64,000 nt of DNA. Origin: an uncultured Vampirovibrio sp. (lineage in GTDB: Bacteria > Cyanobacteriota > Vampirovibrionia > Gastranaerophilales > Gastranaerophilaceae). The DNA is taken from positions 18,288-82,287 of the forward strand of contig CAJUAL010000003.1 of assembly GCA_910584405.1 (NCBI GenBank), written 5' to 3'. The position numbers were made by a program, and so were the translations under genes. The stretch's first letter is position 1; every line of letters starts with the position of its first letter. Positions 1-8,585 of the stretch are shown in pieces. The notes under the pieces are model-generated. The model worked only from the letters and a program-made list of their open reading frames with translations. It had not been told where the DNA came from and ran no database searches.

Positions 1-28
1 TTTTATCTTAATATGATATTTTTATTAT

Positions 29-1411
29 ATGAATTGGACTAAAGAAAACCTTCTTAAGGCACTGCCATATTCAAAAATTTATAATATGCCTGATGATTAT
101 ACATCCGGCGGAGTTTTTGTAACCCCTGTCAATGCAGATGATAATAAGATTTGTGCTTTAAGAAAAGATAATGAAACCGCAGGGTTAGCTTTAACTGCGT
201 TTAATACTTTCAGACAAAAATTTAATATCCCTGCTATTATGTGTACCGATTATGAGAGTTTCAGGCATATTAACTTACCTGTTATTGAGGTTAGTGAAAT
301 TCAAAAAGCCTTATATGATATGGCAAGTTTTGTAAGAGATTCATATCGCGGTAAGGTTATAGCAATAACAGGTTCTGCGGGAAAATCTACAACCACGGGA
401 ATTTGTTATGATGCTTTAAAGTCTTACGGTGCGGTTGGCAATATTAATAAAGCAAATACGGTTTTCGGTTTGTCTTGGAATATGACGGATTATGATATTG
501 ATGTTCCGTACTGGGTTAATGAGGTTTCCTTGAACAAAGGAATGTATCCGAGTTCGAGATTGGTAAGGCCTGATGTTGCCGTGATTACAAATGTTGCGCC
601 TGTTCATTTAAAAGCTGATGAATCTGTTGAAACTGTTGCTGAGTTAAAGTCAAGAATATTTACCAATATGGACGAGGGCGGGTATGCTGTTTTAAATAAA
701 GATATGGCATATTTTGAAGTTGCATATGGTGCGGCTCAAGCTAAAAGGCTTAACATTATAACATTTGGTCAAGGTAAAGATGCCGATATTCAGGTATTTG
801 TTAATGAGAATGCCTGCGGGCTTATTATTGGCGGCAAGGTTTTGGAAATATCTAAATATCCTCTGCCTGTTCATATTTTGCTTGATATGGGAGCTGTTGC
901 AGGTGTTTTAACTTCCCTCGGGCTACCTGTCGATGTTAATGTTTTTAAATCTTTTAAACCGTTACCGGGACGCGGAACAATTTTACGCGGAAAAGTTGAT
1001 GAAAATCGTTCTGTTTTAATTATGGACGAAAGTTATAACGCTAATCCGTTATCAATGAAGATGACGCTTGAAGGTTTTAATTCTTTATATTCTCATAAGG
1101 AAAATAAAATTCTCATCTTGGGAGATATGTCAGAAGGCGGGGTTGAAACAATAAATCAGCACAAATCTCTTGCCAAAACAGTTCTTGATATTTCCCCGTC
1201 TAAAGTAATTCTTGTCGGAGAGTATATGACTGTTCTTTATTATGAACTTAAAAACAAGCTTGATGTTTCTTACTACAGCGGGGTTGAGGCTTTATTAAAT
1301 GATATTACATCTTACGTATCGGATGATAATTATATTTTTGTAAAAGGTTCACATTCTGTCGGGTTAGATAATGTTGTCAGATTCTTTGTTGACAAGTTTA
1401 AAGAAAATTGA
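29..1411 (+). CDS. murF: Mur ligase family protein, MurF-like
   Basis: Probable UDP-N-acetylmuramoyl-tripeptide--D-alanyl-D-alanine ligase, which would join D-Ala-D-Ala to the peptidoglycan precursor in the cytoplasm using ATP. The Mur ligase P-loop is seen as GSAGKST at residues 115-121, the central motif as ITNVAPVHL near residue 190, and the MurF-type C-terminal motif DESYNANPLSMK near residue 340. At 460 aa it has normal MurF length. The N-terminal uridine-binding region is divergent, and the central segment reads NEVSLNKG where MurF usually has EMG, so a MurF paralogue acting on another substrate is possible. ATG is the first start in frame; a promoter-like element for the next operon overlaps its 3' end. 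Confidence 0.8.
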   Translation: MNWTKENLLKALPYSKIYNMPDDYTSGGVFVTPVNADDNKICALRKDNETAGLALTAFNTFRQKFNIPAIMCTDYESFRHINLPVIEVSEIQKALYDMASFVRDSYRGKVIAITGSAGKSTTTGICYDALKSYGAVGNINKANTVFGLSWNMTDYDIDVPYWVNEVSLNKGMYPSSRLVRPDVAVITNVAPVHLKADESVETVAELKSRIFTNMDEGGYAVLNKDMAYFEVAYGAAQAKRLNIITFGQGKDADIQVFVNENACGLIIGGKVLEISKYPLPVHILLDMGAVAGVLTSLGLPVDVNVFKSFKPLPGRGTILRGKVDENRSVLIMDESYNANPLSMKMTLEGFNSLYSHKENKILILGDMSEGGVETINQHKSLAKTVLDISPSKVILVGEYMTVLYYELKNKLDVSYYSGVEALLNDITSYVSDDNYIFVKGSHSVGLDNVVRFFVDKFKEN

Positions 1412-1436
1412 TATTGTTCGTGATTTGTTGTATAAT
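1408..1436 (+). promoter_or_regulatory. Sigma70-type promoter of the NfnA/ETF operon
   Basis: TTGATA (1408-1413) and a perfect TATAAT (1431-1436) are separated by 17 bases. It lies 29 bases before the nfnA-like start codon and nowhere near another gene start, so it most likely drives the NfnA-like, small Cys protein, etfB and etfA genes. Confidence 0.75.
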
Positions 1437-1464
1437 TCAAGTATCGTAGAAGTGAGAGTGAAAT

Positions 1465-2307
1465 ATGAGTTATAAAATATTATCAAAAAAAGAAATTTGT
1501 CCGAATCAGTTTGAGATAACTATTGATGCGCCTTACGTTGTAAGAAACGCTCAAGCTGGACAGTTTATTATATTCAGAGTAGAAGAAGACGGCGAAAGGG
1601 TTCCTTTAACTATCGCAGATGTTGATAAAGAAAAAGGCGAATTAACTCTTGTGTTTATGGCTGTGGGGTATTCAACAAAGAAACTTGCTCAGCTTGAAGT
1701 CGGAGATGAACTTGTTGATTTAGTAGGACCGTTAGGAAAGCCTACTCATATCAAAAATTACGGAACAGCAGTTTGTGTTGCCGGCGGATATGGTGCAGCA
1801 CCTTGTTATTTAATTTCAAAAGCCTTAAAAGATGCAGGTAATAAAGTTTATATGATTTCAGGCGCCAGAACAAAAGATTTACTGTTCTGGGAAGATAAGA
1901 TGAAAAATGCTTGTACAGAATTGTATATGACTACAGATGATGGTTCTTACGGTATAAAAGGTTATGGTACAACTGTTTTAAAAGATATTATTGACAGAGA
2001 AAAAGTCGATTATGTAATTGCGGTTGGACCTATGCCGATGATGAGAGCAGTTGCTGAGTTAACCCGTGATAAAGGTATTTACACCGAAGCCAGTATGAAC
2101 CCTATTATGGTAGACGGTACGGGAATGTGCGGAGCTTGCAGGGTTACTGTCGGCGGTGAAACTAAGTTTGCTTGTGTTGACGGACCTGATTTTGATGCTC
2201 ATAAAATTGATTTTGATGAAGTTATTAATAGAACAAGAATTTATAAAGATGAAGAACGTAAACGCAGTGAAAATTGTAATTTATTGCGACAATCAGAGAA
2301 AGTATAG
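1465..2307 (+). CDS. NfnA-like FAD/NAD-binding, [2Fe-2S] electron-transfer subunit
   Basis: Member of the sulfide dehydrogenase/dihydroorotate dehydrogenase-like FAD/NAD(P)-binding reductases, the small subunit of NADH-dependent ferredoxin:NADP reductase (NfnA). The sequence shows an FAD-binding segment RVPLTI at 45-50, a glycine-rich nucleotide-binding segment CVAGGYGAAP at 104-113, and a [2Fe-2S] site with D217, C222, C225 and C237 in the order typical of NfnA. At 280 aa it has family length. Its usual partner, the large GltA/NfnB subunit, is not adjacent; ETF genes follow instead. The likely role is moving electrons between NAD(P)H and ferredoxin or a flavoprotein. The first gene after a strong promoter, with stop-to-start gap of only nine bases to the next gene. 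Confidence 0.85.
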   Translation: MSYKILSKKEICPNQFEITIDAPYVVRNAQAGQFIIFRVEEDGERVPLTIADVDKEKGELTLVFMAVGYSTKKLAQLEVGDELVDLVGPLGKPTHIKNYGTAVCVAGGYGAAPCYLISKALKDAGNKVYMISGARTKDLLFWEDKMKNACTELYMTTDDGSYGIKGYGTTVLKDIIDREKVDYVIAVGPMPMMRAVAELTRDKGIYTEASMNPIMVDGTGMCGACRVTVGGETKFACVDGPDFDAHKIDFDEVINRTRIYKDEERKRSENCNLLRQSEKV

Positions 2308-2316
2308 GTAGAAAAT

Positions 2317-2502
2317 ATGGGAAGAAATGATATTCCGGTTTGTCCTTTAGTAAGTATCGGTTCAGGTATCGATATGGTGTGCAGTCAGCAAAAATGTGCA
2401 TGGTATGTTCCAAGTGTTCAAAAATGTGCAATGTACTTGATTGCATATAATGCCCTGCTTGACGCTAACCAAAAGCAGCGTGCAAAACAACCTCAACAAT
2501 AG
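2317..2502 (+). CDS. Small Cys-containing protein in electron-transfer operon
   Basis: A 61-aa protein of unknown function lying nine bases after the NfnA-like gene and 15 bases before etfB, hence surely co-transcribed. Four cysteines (C9, C22, C27, C37) occur as CP.L, VC...KCAWY and KCAMY, spaced as if to hold a metal or cluster. A basic, Gln-rich tail follows. No signal peptide or membrane segment is visible. Position suggests an accessory or redox role, but this is inference from context only. Preceded by GTAGAAAAT, a weak ribosome-binding site, so it may be translated by coupling to the upstream gene. Confidence 0.65.
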   Translation: MGRNDIPVCPLVSIGSGIDMVCSQQKCAWYVPSVQKCAMYLIAYNALLDANQKQRAKQPQQ

Positions 2503-2517
2503 TATAATGGATAAACT

Positions 2518-3318
2518 ATGAAAATTGCTTTATGTATAAAACAGGTTCCCGATACGACAGATATCAGGTGGACTGAGAATAATACTATTCAAAGAGAAGG
2601 TGTTGAAAGTGTTATAAATCCTTATGACCTTTATGCTATGGATTTTGCTCTAAAATTAAAATCTATGGTGGAAGATTCAACCGTAACCGTTTTTACAATG
2701 GGACCTTCACAGGCTGAGAATATGCTTCGTAAGGCTTTAGCCTTAGGGTGTGATGATGCGGTATTGATTTCTGACAGGAAATTTGCCGGAGCAGATACTT
2801 ACGCTACAGGGTTAACTATTGCAAGTGCTATCAGAACAGAAATCCCTGATTTCGATATAGTTGTTTGCGGACAGTTTGCCGTAGACGGTGACACCGCTCA
2901 AACCGGTCCAAATATTGCAAGTTTTCTTGATATTCCTCAGGTTACTTATGTAAAAAGTATTGTCGGGGTTGAAGAAAAGGCTTTAACCGTAAAAAAAGAG
3001 CTTGAAGACGGTGTTGAAATCGTTAAAACAACGTTACCGGCTCTTGTTTGTGTGTTAAAACAGGATTATGAACCACAAAGACCTTTGATTGACGGTATTA
3101 TTTCCGCGTCTAAAAAAGAAATAAAAACGCTTTCAATGGACGGAATCTCGTTAGTTCCAGAAAAATGCGGACTTAAGGGTTCTCCAACATATGTAAGTAA
3201 GGCTTTTCGTAATGTTTCCACACATGATGCGCAAAAGTTTAAATTAAATTTAGATGAGTCAGTCGGACTTTTAGATGAAAAACTTAATTCTTTAGGAGTT
3301 TTTAATAATGACAAATAA
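2518..3318 (+). CDS. etfB: Electron transfer flavoprotein, beta subunit
   Basis: EtfB/FixA family, 266 aa, forming with EtfA an FAD-containing electron carrier between dehydrogenases and quinone or ferredoxin partners. Family features seen are the start KIALCIKQVPDT, the segment ESVINPYDLYAMDFAL and the nucleotide-binding stretch GQFAVDGDTAQTGP followed by A.FLDIPQVTYV. The gene sits between the small Cys protein and etfA, overlapping etfA by 11 bases, which points to coupled translation and equal amounts of both subunits. With the NfnA-like gene next door, a bifurcating ETF is conceivable, but bifurcation cannot be decided from sequence by eye. Confidence 0.92.
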   Translation: MKIALCIKQVPDTTDIRWTENNTIQREGVESVINPYDLYAMDFALKLKSMVEDSTVTVFTMGPSQAENMLRKALALGCDDAVLISDRKFAGADTYATGLTIASAIRTEIPDFDIVVCGQFAVDGDTAQTGPNIASFLDIPQVTYVKSIVGVEEKALTVKKELEDGVEIVKTTLPALVCVLKQDYEPQRPLIDGIISASKKEIKTLSMDGISLVPEKCGLKGSPTYVSKAFRNVSTHDAQKFKLNLDESVGLLDEKLNSLGVFNNDK

Positions 3319-4336
3319 AGAAAATTCAGGAATTTTAATATATGCTCAATTAACGCGCGATGAGTATATTCATACTGTTTTTTATGAATTAGTTGATAAG
3401 GCGCATGAGTTGTCCAAAAAGCTTGGCGGAGTTGATGTTAATGCTGTGATTTTCTGTAAAACAGGCTTGATTGACTCATTTAAAGAATCCTTTCAAAATA
3501 AGGGGTTGAATAAAGTTTTTTATTTTGAAGATGATGAATTAAATGATTATTCAACAGATTATTATTCAAAACTTCTTGTTGATTTGGTCGGAGTTGTAAA
3601 ACCCGAAATTTTGTTAATAGGTGCGACTAATCAAGGCAGAGATTTGGCGCCAAGGGTTGCGTCTATGCTTTGTACAGGTTTAACCGCCGATTGTATAGAT
3701 TTAGACATAAATGAAAAAGGACAGCTTGCTGCAACTCGTCCGACATTTGGCGGACAGTTAATGGCAACTATTTTATGTAAAAACTATCCGCAAATGGCTA
3801 CAGTCAGACCTAATGTTTTTAAGATTAATCAGGATATTAATTATTTTGATACTGAAATGGTATCTTGTCCGGTTAATATTTCTTATATGCCGAAACGTGT
3901 TCAGATATTGGATTTTGAAAAAACATTGGATTCAGTAATTAACGAACTCGATTCTGCTGAAATTATTGTTGCAGGCGGTAAGGGGTTAAAAAATAAAAAA
4001 GGTTTTGAATTGTTGGAGCAGTTTGGAAAAACTATTGGCGCAACAGTTGCTGCAACTCGTGGTGCTGTTGAAATGGGGTTAGCTCCCGTAACAATTCAGG
4101 TTGGGCAGACAGGTAAAACTGTTCACCCGAGAGTTTATATTGCCTGTGCGTTGTCAGGTGCAATCCAGCATACTGTCGGAATGAGCGGTTCGGATTATAT
4201 TATTGCGATAAATAACGATGAAAATGCTGAAATTTTTGATATCGCGGATTGCGGAATTGTCGGTGATGTGTTTGAAATTTTACCCAAATATATAGAAAAG
4301 GAGAAAGAAAAAGATGAAAAATCAGACTATGATTAG
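3308..4336 (+). CDS. etfA: Electron transfer flavoprotein, alpha subunit
   Basis: EtfA/FixB family, 342 aa. The C-terminal FAD-binding domain is clear: AATRGAVEMG, QVGQTGKTVHPRVYIACA, LSGAIQHTVGM and the closing IIAINNDENAEIFDIADCG. The N-terminal half carries GATNQGRDLAPRVASML, typical of the alpha subunit. It pairs with EtfB encoded just upstream. The C-terminus ends in a charged Glu/Lys run, and the last 23 bases contain the Shine-Dalgarno-preceded ATG of the next, prepilin-like gene, so the prepilin leader would be translated from the same transcript. Confidence 0.92.
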   Translation: MTNKENSGILIYAQLTRDEYIHTVFYELVDKAHELSKKLGGVDVNAVIFCKTGLIDSFKESFQNKGLNKVFYFEDDELNDYSTDYYSKLLVDLVGVVKPEILLIGATNQGRDLAPRVASMLCTGLTADCIDLDINEKGQLAATRPTFGGQLMATILCKNYPQMATVRPNVFKINQDINYFDTEMVSCPVNISYMPKRVQILDFEKTLDSVINELDSAEIIVAGGKGLKNKKGFELLEQFGKTIGATVAATRGAVEMGLAPVTIQVGQTGKTVHPRVYIACALSGAIQHTVGMSGSDYIIAINNDENAEIFDIADCGIVGDVFEILPKYIEKEKEKDEKSDYD

Positions 4337-5005
4337 AATTTCGGGGGGGGTAACTCTTACAGCTTAGCGCGAAGCGCGTTTACTTTAGCTGAAGTTTTAA
4401 TTACCCTCGGTATAATCGGAATTGTTGCAGCACTAACTATTCCGTCCTTAATGACAAAAGTTCAGCATATTCAGTATCGGGTAGCTTACAAAAAAGCTTA
4501 TAGTGTTATAAATCAAGCGTTAAAAACAATGGCTGATGACGGGGAAGCAACAAATCTTCCAAATGGTTGGAGTCCTGTAATCGGTGAAAATTTTAAGAAA
4601 CTTGCAACATATTATATAAAAACCTCTCAAACCTGTTTTGATAATAATGCTGATAAATGTTGGGTTTGTGATAGCGGAGAAGCAGGTTATATTAGAGGTA
4701 CAGGTGCTCCAAAGTGGTTAGGGTGTCTGAAAAGCAGTTATGCGTTTATAGATATGAACGGTATCCAATGGTATTTATACAGTAACGAGGAATTCCCTAT
4801 TCTGATTGATGTTAACGGTAATCGCGGACCAAATCAACTTGGGCGTGACAGGTTTGTTTTAAAGTTTGCTAACTCTATGGAACAGAATAAATACTATGGT
4901 GTTGAAATAAATTCGGTAATACCTTGGGTTGATATAAAGTATAAAGATCGTTGGTGTCCGCAGGGTAATTGTTTGTATAAAACCTGGATACAGGGAAATA
5001 AATAG
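4314..5005 (+). CDS. Prepilin-like protein with G8 tract; leader one frame off
   Basis: Type IV pilin/pseudopilin-like gene. ATG 4314, preceded by AAGGAG inside the end of etfA, opens a leader starting MKNQTMIRISGG. An eight-G run (4343-4350) follows, and in that frame translation stops at TAG 4365-4367. The prepilin segment FTLAEVLITLGIIGIVAA begins at 4379 in the -1 frame and continues to 5005; that frame has no ATG, GTG or TTG between the stop at 4334 and the FTLAE segment. A -1 slip on G-GGG-GGG (4343-4349), or a tract of nine G, would give a leader ending LARSA before FTLAE. A small GCGC-GAA-GCGC hairpin lies at 4367-4377. The mature part has Cys residues and ends with a DVNGNRGPNQLGRDRF motif shared by the other prepilins. 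Could also be a decayed gene or homopolymer error. Confidence 0.7.
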
Positions 5006-5014
5006 GGCTTTAAT

Positions 5015-5050
5015 CCCTCGCCCGTTTACGGGAGAGGGTATGGGTGAGGG
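5015..5050. repeat. Dispersed GC-rich palindromic repeat, copy 1
   Basis: CCCTCGCCCG TTTA CGGGAGAGGG forms a near-perfect hairpin, followed by TATGGGTGAGGG. The same unit in another arrangement occurs at 34150-34190. It lies between the convergent prepilin and acetyltransferase genes and stands out as GC-rich in an AT-rich surrounding. It may act as a bidirectional terminator or mRNA-stabilising element. Confidence 0.7.
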
Positions 5051-5056
5051 TGGATT

Positions 5057-5698
5057 TTAATCTAAACTTTGCGATAGTTTAACTTTTTCAGGCGTAACGG
5101 GCTTGTAATCAACAAGCTCTGTCAGCTTGCGCAATGTTTCTTTAATCTTTGAACTGTTTATTTCCATAACAACTTTTGTCGGGAAAACTCGTGATGTCTT
5201 TTTAAAACCTAATTCTTCATATTTTCTTACAACATTAAACGGCCCGTTTGTTATGGCTTCCAGTTCGATTCTTGAATTTCTTATATCTTGGATATCTTTG
5301 AACATTTGATAAAATAATGTCTTACCTGCCAGTGCAACTTTTTCTCCGACAAATGTTGGAAAAGTACAAATACAGTCAAGGAATGTAGTTTTATTTTCCG
5401 TTCTGAATGTTATTATTCCGCACGGTCTATTATTATGGGTTTCCAAGTATGTAATATTTTCAGGGTATTGCGCATTATCTACTGCGTATTCAAGCATTTC
5501 ATTCCACCTTTCGGCTTCTTGTTTTTTTAGATTAGGCATTAGTTCTGAAAGTTTTATTTTGTCTGTAAGAGTTTTTAAGTATTTTTTATCAGATAAATCC
5601 GTAATTTTATATAAGCTTAAATTCCCTGCATCAGCGATGTGCAGAGCTTTAAAATTCGGGGTAAAGTTTTGTCTGTTTGTTGTTGTTTGAATTTGCAT
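5057..5698 (-). CDS. GNAT-like acetyltransferase, putative
   Basis: Protein of 213 aa that looks like a GCN5-related N-acetyltransferase: a beta-strand/turn stretch NNRPCGIITFRTENKTTFLD, then an acceptor-loop-like region, then helix plus VVRKYEELGFKKTSRVFP, which resembles the GNAT C-terminal YE.LGF.K motif. Substrate unknown. I chose the ATG at 5698 because the N-terminus then reads MQIQTTTNRQNFTPNFKAL, matching the F-x-G/A-type start of several other proteins here; a GTG 18 bases upstream overlaps the only Shine-Dalgarno-like AGGG. Convergent with the prepilin gene; downstream of recR with a short gap. Confidence 0.6.
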   Translation of the reverse strand: MQIQTTTNRQNFTPNFKALHIADAGNLSLYKITDLSDKKYLKTLTDKIKLSELMPNLKKQEAERWNEMLEYAVDNAQYPENITYLETHNNRPCGIITFRTENKTTFLDCICTFPTFVGEKVALAGKTLFYQMFKDIQDIRNSRIELEAITNGPFNVVRKYEELGFKKTSRVFPTKVVMEINSSKIKETLRKLTELVDYKPVTPEKVKLSQSLD

Positions 5699-5755
5699 TA
5701 CAAATAATATAAACACCCTGAATTTTTAAATTGCGTGCTTATTAAGTTATATTAA

Positions 5756-6352
5756 TTAAATTTCTCTTCTGCCTTCAATAGCTTTAGCAATTGTCATTTC
5801 GTCAGCGTATTCTAAATCTGCACCTACAGGCAGACCGAATGCAATACGGGAAACTTTTATTCCAAAAGGTTTAATAAGTTTTGTCAGGTAAAGACTTGTG
5901 GCTTCACCTTCAACTGACGGGCTTAATGCAAGTATAATTTCTTTGACTTCGTCGTTTGTTAATCTGGTTAAAAGTTCTTTTATTCTTATATCATCTGCAC
6001 CGATTCCGTCAATTGGCGATATTAAACCTTGCAGAACGTGATATAAACCTTTAAATTCGTTTGTTTTTTCAATAGCAATAAGGTCTTTTGTATCTGACAC
6101 TACACAAATAACCGAGCGGTCACGGTTTGTTGAAGAACAAATTTCGCATGGACTTGTCGCAGATAAATTGAAGCAAATTTCACACGAGTGTGTGTTTTCT
6201 TTTGCTTCAATCACTGCTTTTGCAAAGTTTTCAACATCAGCCTGCGGCATTCTTAGTAAGTGAAAAGCCATTCTTTGAGCTGATTTTGGTCCTACGGACG
6301 GAAACTTTTGAAACTGCTCGATAAGAGCTGCTATTGCTTTCGGGTATATCAT
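5756..6352 (-). CDS. recR: Recombination mediator RecR
   Basis: RecR, 198 aa, works with RecO (and RecF) to load RecA on gapped DNA. Visible features are the helix-hairpin-helix FPSVGPKSAQRMAFHLL (residues 17-33), a zinc finger with C57, C60, C69 and C72, and a Toprim domain beginning ICVVSDTKDL and including LALSPSVEGEATSLYL. The C-terminus ASRIAFGLPVG-like segment (VSRIAFGLPVGADLEY) is typical. The start codon overlaps the last base of ybaB, the usual ybaB-recR arrangement. Confidence 0.96.
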   Translation of the reverse strand: MIYPKAIAALIEQFQKFPSVGPKSAQRMAFHLLRMPQADVENFAKAVIEAKENTHSCEICFNLSATSPCEICSSTNRDRSVICVVSDTKDLIAIEKTNEFKGLYHVLQGLISPIDGIGADDIRIKELLTRLTNDEVKEIILALSPSVEGEATSLYLTKLIKPFGIKVSRIAFGLPVGADLEYADEMTIAKAIEGRREI

Positions 6353-6669
6353 TAGAAGTTTAGTCCCGGAATGCTGATACCGCCAGTAATTTGTTTCATC
6401 TTTTCACCCATTTGTTTTGAAGCTTTTTCGTTAGCTTGTTTCATTGCTGTTGCAATAATATCTTCTAACATTTCAGGGTCTTCTGGTGTAATAACTTCCG
6501 GAGCAAGTTTTATTGATTTAAATTTTCCTTGTCCGTCGCAAATTACTTTTACTGAGCCGTTAGCTGCTTCGCCTGTTATTTCCATGTCTGCAAGTTCTTT
6601 TTGTACAGCTTCTGCTCTTTTTTGAGCGTTTTGAACTTGTTTCATAATGTTCATTAAATTCATTCCCAT
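6352..6669 (-). CDS. ybaB: YbaB/EbfC family nucleoid-associated protein
   Basis: Small DNA-binding protein of 105 aa. It shows the family pattern: an N-terminal helix (MNIMKQVQNAQKRAEAVQKE), a central sheet (GSVKVICDGQGKFKSIKL) and a C-terminal helix ending GISIPGLNF, which matches YbaB's common G...PGL ending. It sits directly before recR, with which it is conserved as a pair. Start ATG preceded by AAGGAG at seven-base spacing. Confidence 0.93.
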   Translation of the reverse strand: MGMNLMNIMKQVQNAQKRAEAVQKELADMEITGEAANGSVKVICDGQGKFKSIKLAPEVITPEDPEMLEDIIATAMKQANEKASKQMGEKMKQITGGISIPGLNF

Positions 6670-6746
6670 AATTTTTCTCCTTAGTCTGTGTTTATATATT
6701 TATACTCTTACTTTTCTTATAGCACATTTTATTATACAATAAAAAT

Positions 6747-7538
6747 ATGGAGAAGAAAACCTATTTACAAGAATCTGTAAAAAACGGTCGATTAATGCGT
6801 TGGAATATGATGCCTTTAAAGGTGTATATTGCTCCGATGAAGTTTTATTCAAAGCAAGGGCAGGATATTAAATACCGCGGTTTTGTAAAAAAAGCTTTGG
6901 ATGAATGGCACAGAGTTTCTAACGGAAAAGTTTCTTTTGTGATTGTAGATACTTTATTGCAATCTAATGTAAATATTGATTGGAAAAGGGTTGAACGGCA
7001 GGCTTTAGGGCATTGCTATTTTCAATATGACAGGGCAAACCGTTTATTTAGTGCAGAAGTTTCTATAGGTTTAACAGACGGATTGGTTCATGCCGATTAT
7101 ATGGATGAAGGTGAAGTTTATCACACTATTTTGCATGAAATCGGTCATGCTGTAGGTTTAGGGCACAGTCCGTTTAAAAAAGATATTATGTATACTCCTC
7201 ACCAAAAAGGTATATTACATGTCGGAGAAGGTGACAGATTATCTGTTAATTGGCTTTATACATTCCCGCAAGGTAAATCAGTTTCTGAAATTGCTTCAAA
7301 ATACGGAGTATCAGGAAATGATTTAGATGAGGTTGTAGCAAGGATTATCTCAAAAGAAGCAAAGACAGAGTTTGAAAAGGTTCGAGAATCAGTTAAACAA
7401 GAACCTGCCAGAAATTTACTTGAAGAATCCGAAACGATAGCAAATATCAGAAAATATCATATGTCGCTTCAAAATATAAAAATCCCCGGAGAGTTAACCG
7501 AGCAGATTCGTAAGCATCATAGAGATACAGGTTTGTAA
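6747..7538 (+). CDS. Metzincin-type zinc metalloprotease
   Basis: A 263-aa putative protease. The metzincin signature HEIGHAVGLGH is complete (H130, E131, H134, H140), followed by the Met-turn IMYTP (Met148), as in matrixin-like (M10) enzymes. The N-terminal catalytic part has RWNMMPLKVYI and an A.DEWH-type helix common in bacterial matrixin-like proteases. After about residue 175 there is a helical C-terminal region with no recognised domain. No signal peptide or propeptide cysteine switch is visible, so the export route, if any, is unclear. The gene stands before two genes coding for LysM-type and related proteins, suggesting an envelope role by context. Confidence 0.85.
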   Translation: MEKKTYLQESVKNGRLMRWNMMPLKVYIAPMKFYSKQGQDIKYRGFVKKALDEWHRVSNGKVSFVIVDTLLQSNVNIDWKRVERQALGHCYFQYDRANRLFSAEVSIGLTDGLVHADYMDEGEVYHTILHEIGHAVGLGHSPFKKDIMYTPHQKGILHVGEGDRLSVNWLYTFPQGKSVSEIASKYGVSGNDLDEVVARIISKEAKTEFEKVRESVKQEPARNLLEESETIANIRKYHMSLQNIKIPGELTEQIRKHHRDTGL

Positions 7539-7642
7539 CGAAAAGTAACGATATACTCAATTTTTGAATTTTAATTTTTAATATAGTTTTTATTCTTATA
7601 TACGAGAGATTTATTAGAAAGTATAAAAGAAAGGGCTTTATT

Positions 7643-8425
7643 ATGACAAATTATTTAATTAAAGCGGGTAATACTTTATCCGGTATTGCAAAACAATTTG
7701 GAGTTACCGTAAAGCAGCTTCAAGATGCGAATAATATAAAAAATGCGAATTTAATTTTTGCGGGTGATACCCTTAAGATTCCTGATGTTGAGAGTGATCA
7801 GGCTTTTAAACTTAAAGGCTTATCTGTTGAAAGTAATCCGGATAATTCAGAGTCGGTAAGTGAAAATAGTCCGAAATCTGAAAACAAAGGCATGAAACTG
7901 GCTTCTGAAAACAGACAAATAGGACAAGGTTTAACGGAAGAAGAAGTTGCCGGAGAGTTAGATAAGATGCGTGATCCGGGACAAAGAGTTAAGCCTTTAA
8001 AAGGTGAAACTAACGAACATTTAGATTATTGGAGACAAACCCTTGAAAAAGAAACAACAATGGTTTGTCGGGATTCAAGCGGAAAGACAGCGGATATTAG
8101 CGGTAAATTTAAGATAGTAGCTCCTGATACGTATGAAATAAATCCTGAGGCGTTTACAATTACAGATAATTCTTCCGGAAGTGATCATGCCTATTTGTAT
8201 AGAAAAGTTGGAATTACTGATGACGGCAAGATTCTTTACAAATGTGTTTCAATGAACGGCGATGAAATTTCAACGGATAACCAGTATACATTGGAATGGA
8301 AAGAAGATGGAACTCCGGAACTTGTTCAATATGAGAATCAAGACAATTACGGTTCAGGATTAAAAGTTAAAAAATCTAACAGCCAATCGTTTAATGCTGC
8401 GAGTGCTCTTAAAGAAACTGAATAG
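7643..8425 (+). CDS. LysM domain protein with conserved C-terminal MVCRD domain
   Basis: A 260-aa protein. Residues 3-48 form one LysM domain (YLIKAGNTLSGIAKQFGVT, then NLIFAGDTLKIP), which usually binds peptidoglycan. A Ser/Glu/Asn-rich linker follows, containing SDQAFKLKGL. The C-terminal ~115 residues (from MVCRD near 136) are shared with the next gene: MVCRDSSGK, DNSSGSDHAY, CVSMNGDE and DGTPELVQY. No signal peptide is seen despite the LysM. Good ribosome-binding site AAAGAAAGGG. The C-terminal domain is not one I recognise. Confidence 0.8.
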   Translation: MTNYLIKAGNTLSGIAKQFGVTVKQLQDANNIKNANLIFAGDTLKIPDVESDQAFKLKGLSVESNPDNSESVSENSPKSENKGMKLASENRQIGQGLTEEEVAGELDKMRDPGQRVKPLKGETNEHLDYWRQTLEKETTMVCRDSSGKTADISGKFKIVAPDTYEINPEAFTITDNSSGSDHAYLYRKVGITDDGKILYKCVSMNGDEISTDNQYTLEWKEDGTPELVQYENQDNYGSGLKVKKSNSQSFNAASALKETE

Positions 8426-8585
8426 CCTAATAATGTTAACAACAAAACCTTCATACCCAAACGAGAATGAGCGTTTTGTTACAAAATGTAAATTAGCTTT
8501 TATGAAATTTAGCAATTTCTCCGTGATATAAACCTTATATATATAGGGGATATTAAGGCTTGAAAAAGCGAAAGGGGAATTGATA

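Noticed and set aside
2225..2446. Reverse-strand frame across the end of the NfnA-like gene
   Set aside because: Overlaps two co-directional genes with better evidence; no ribosome-binding site.
4340..4351. G8 run treated as a simple sequencing error
   Set aside because: The same offset appears at two loci with identical tract length; error at both is possible but less likely. Kept as an alternative within the findings.
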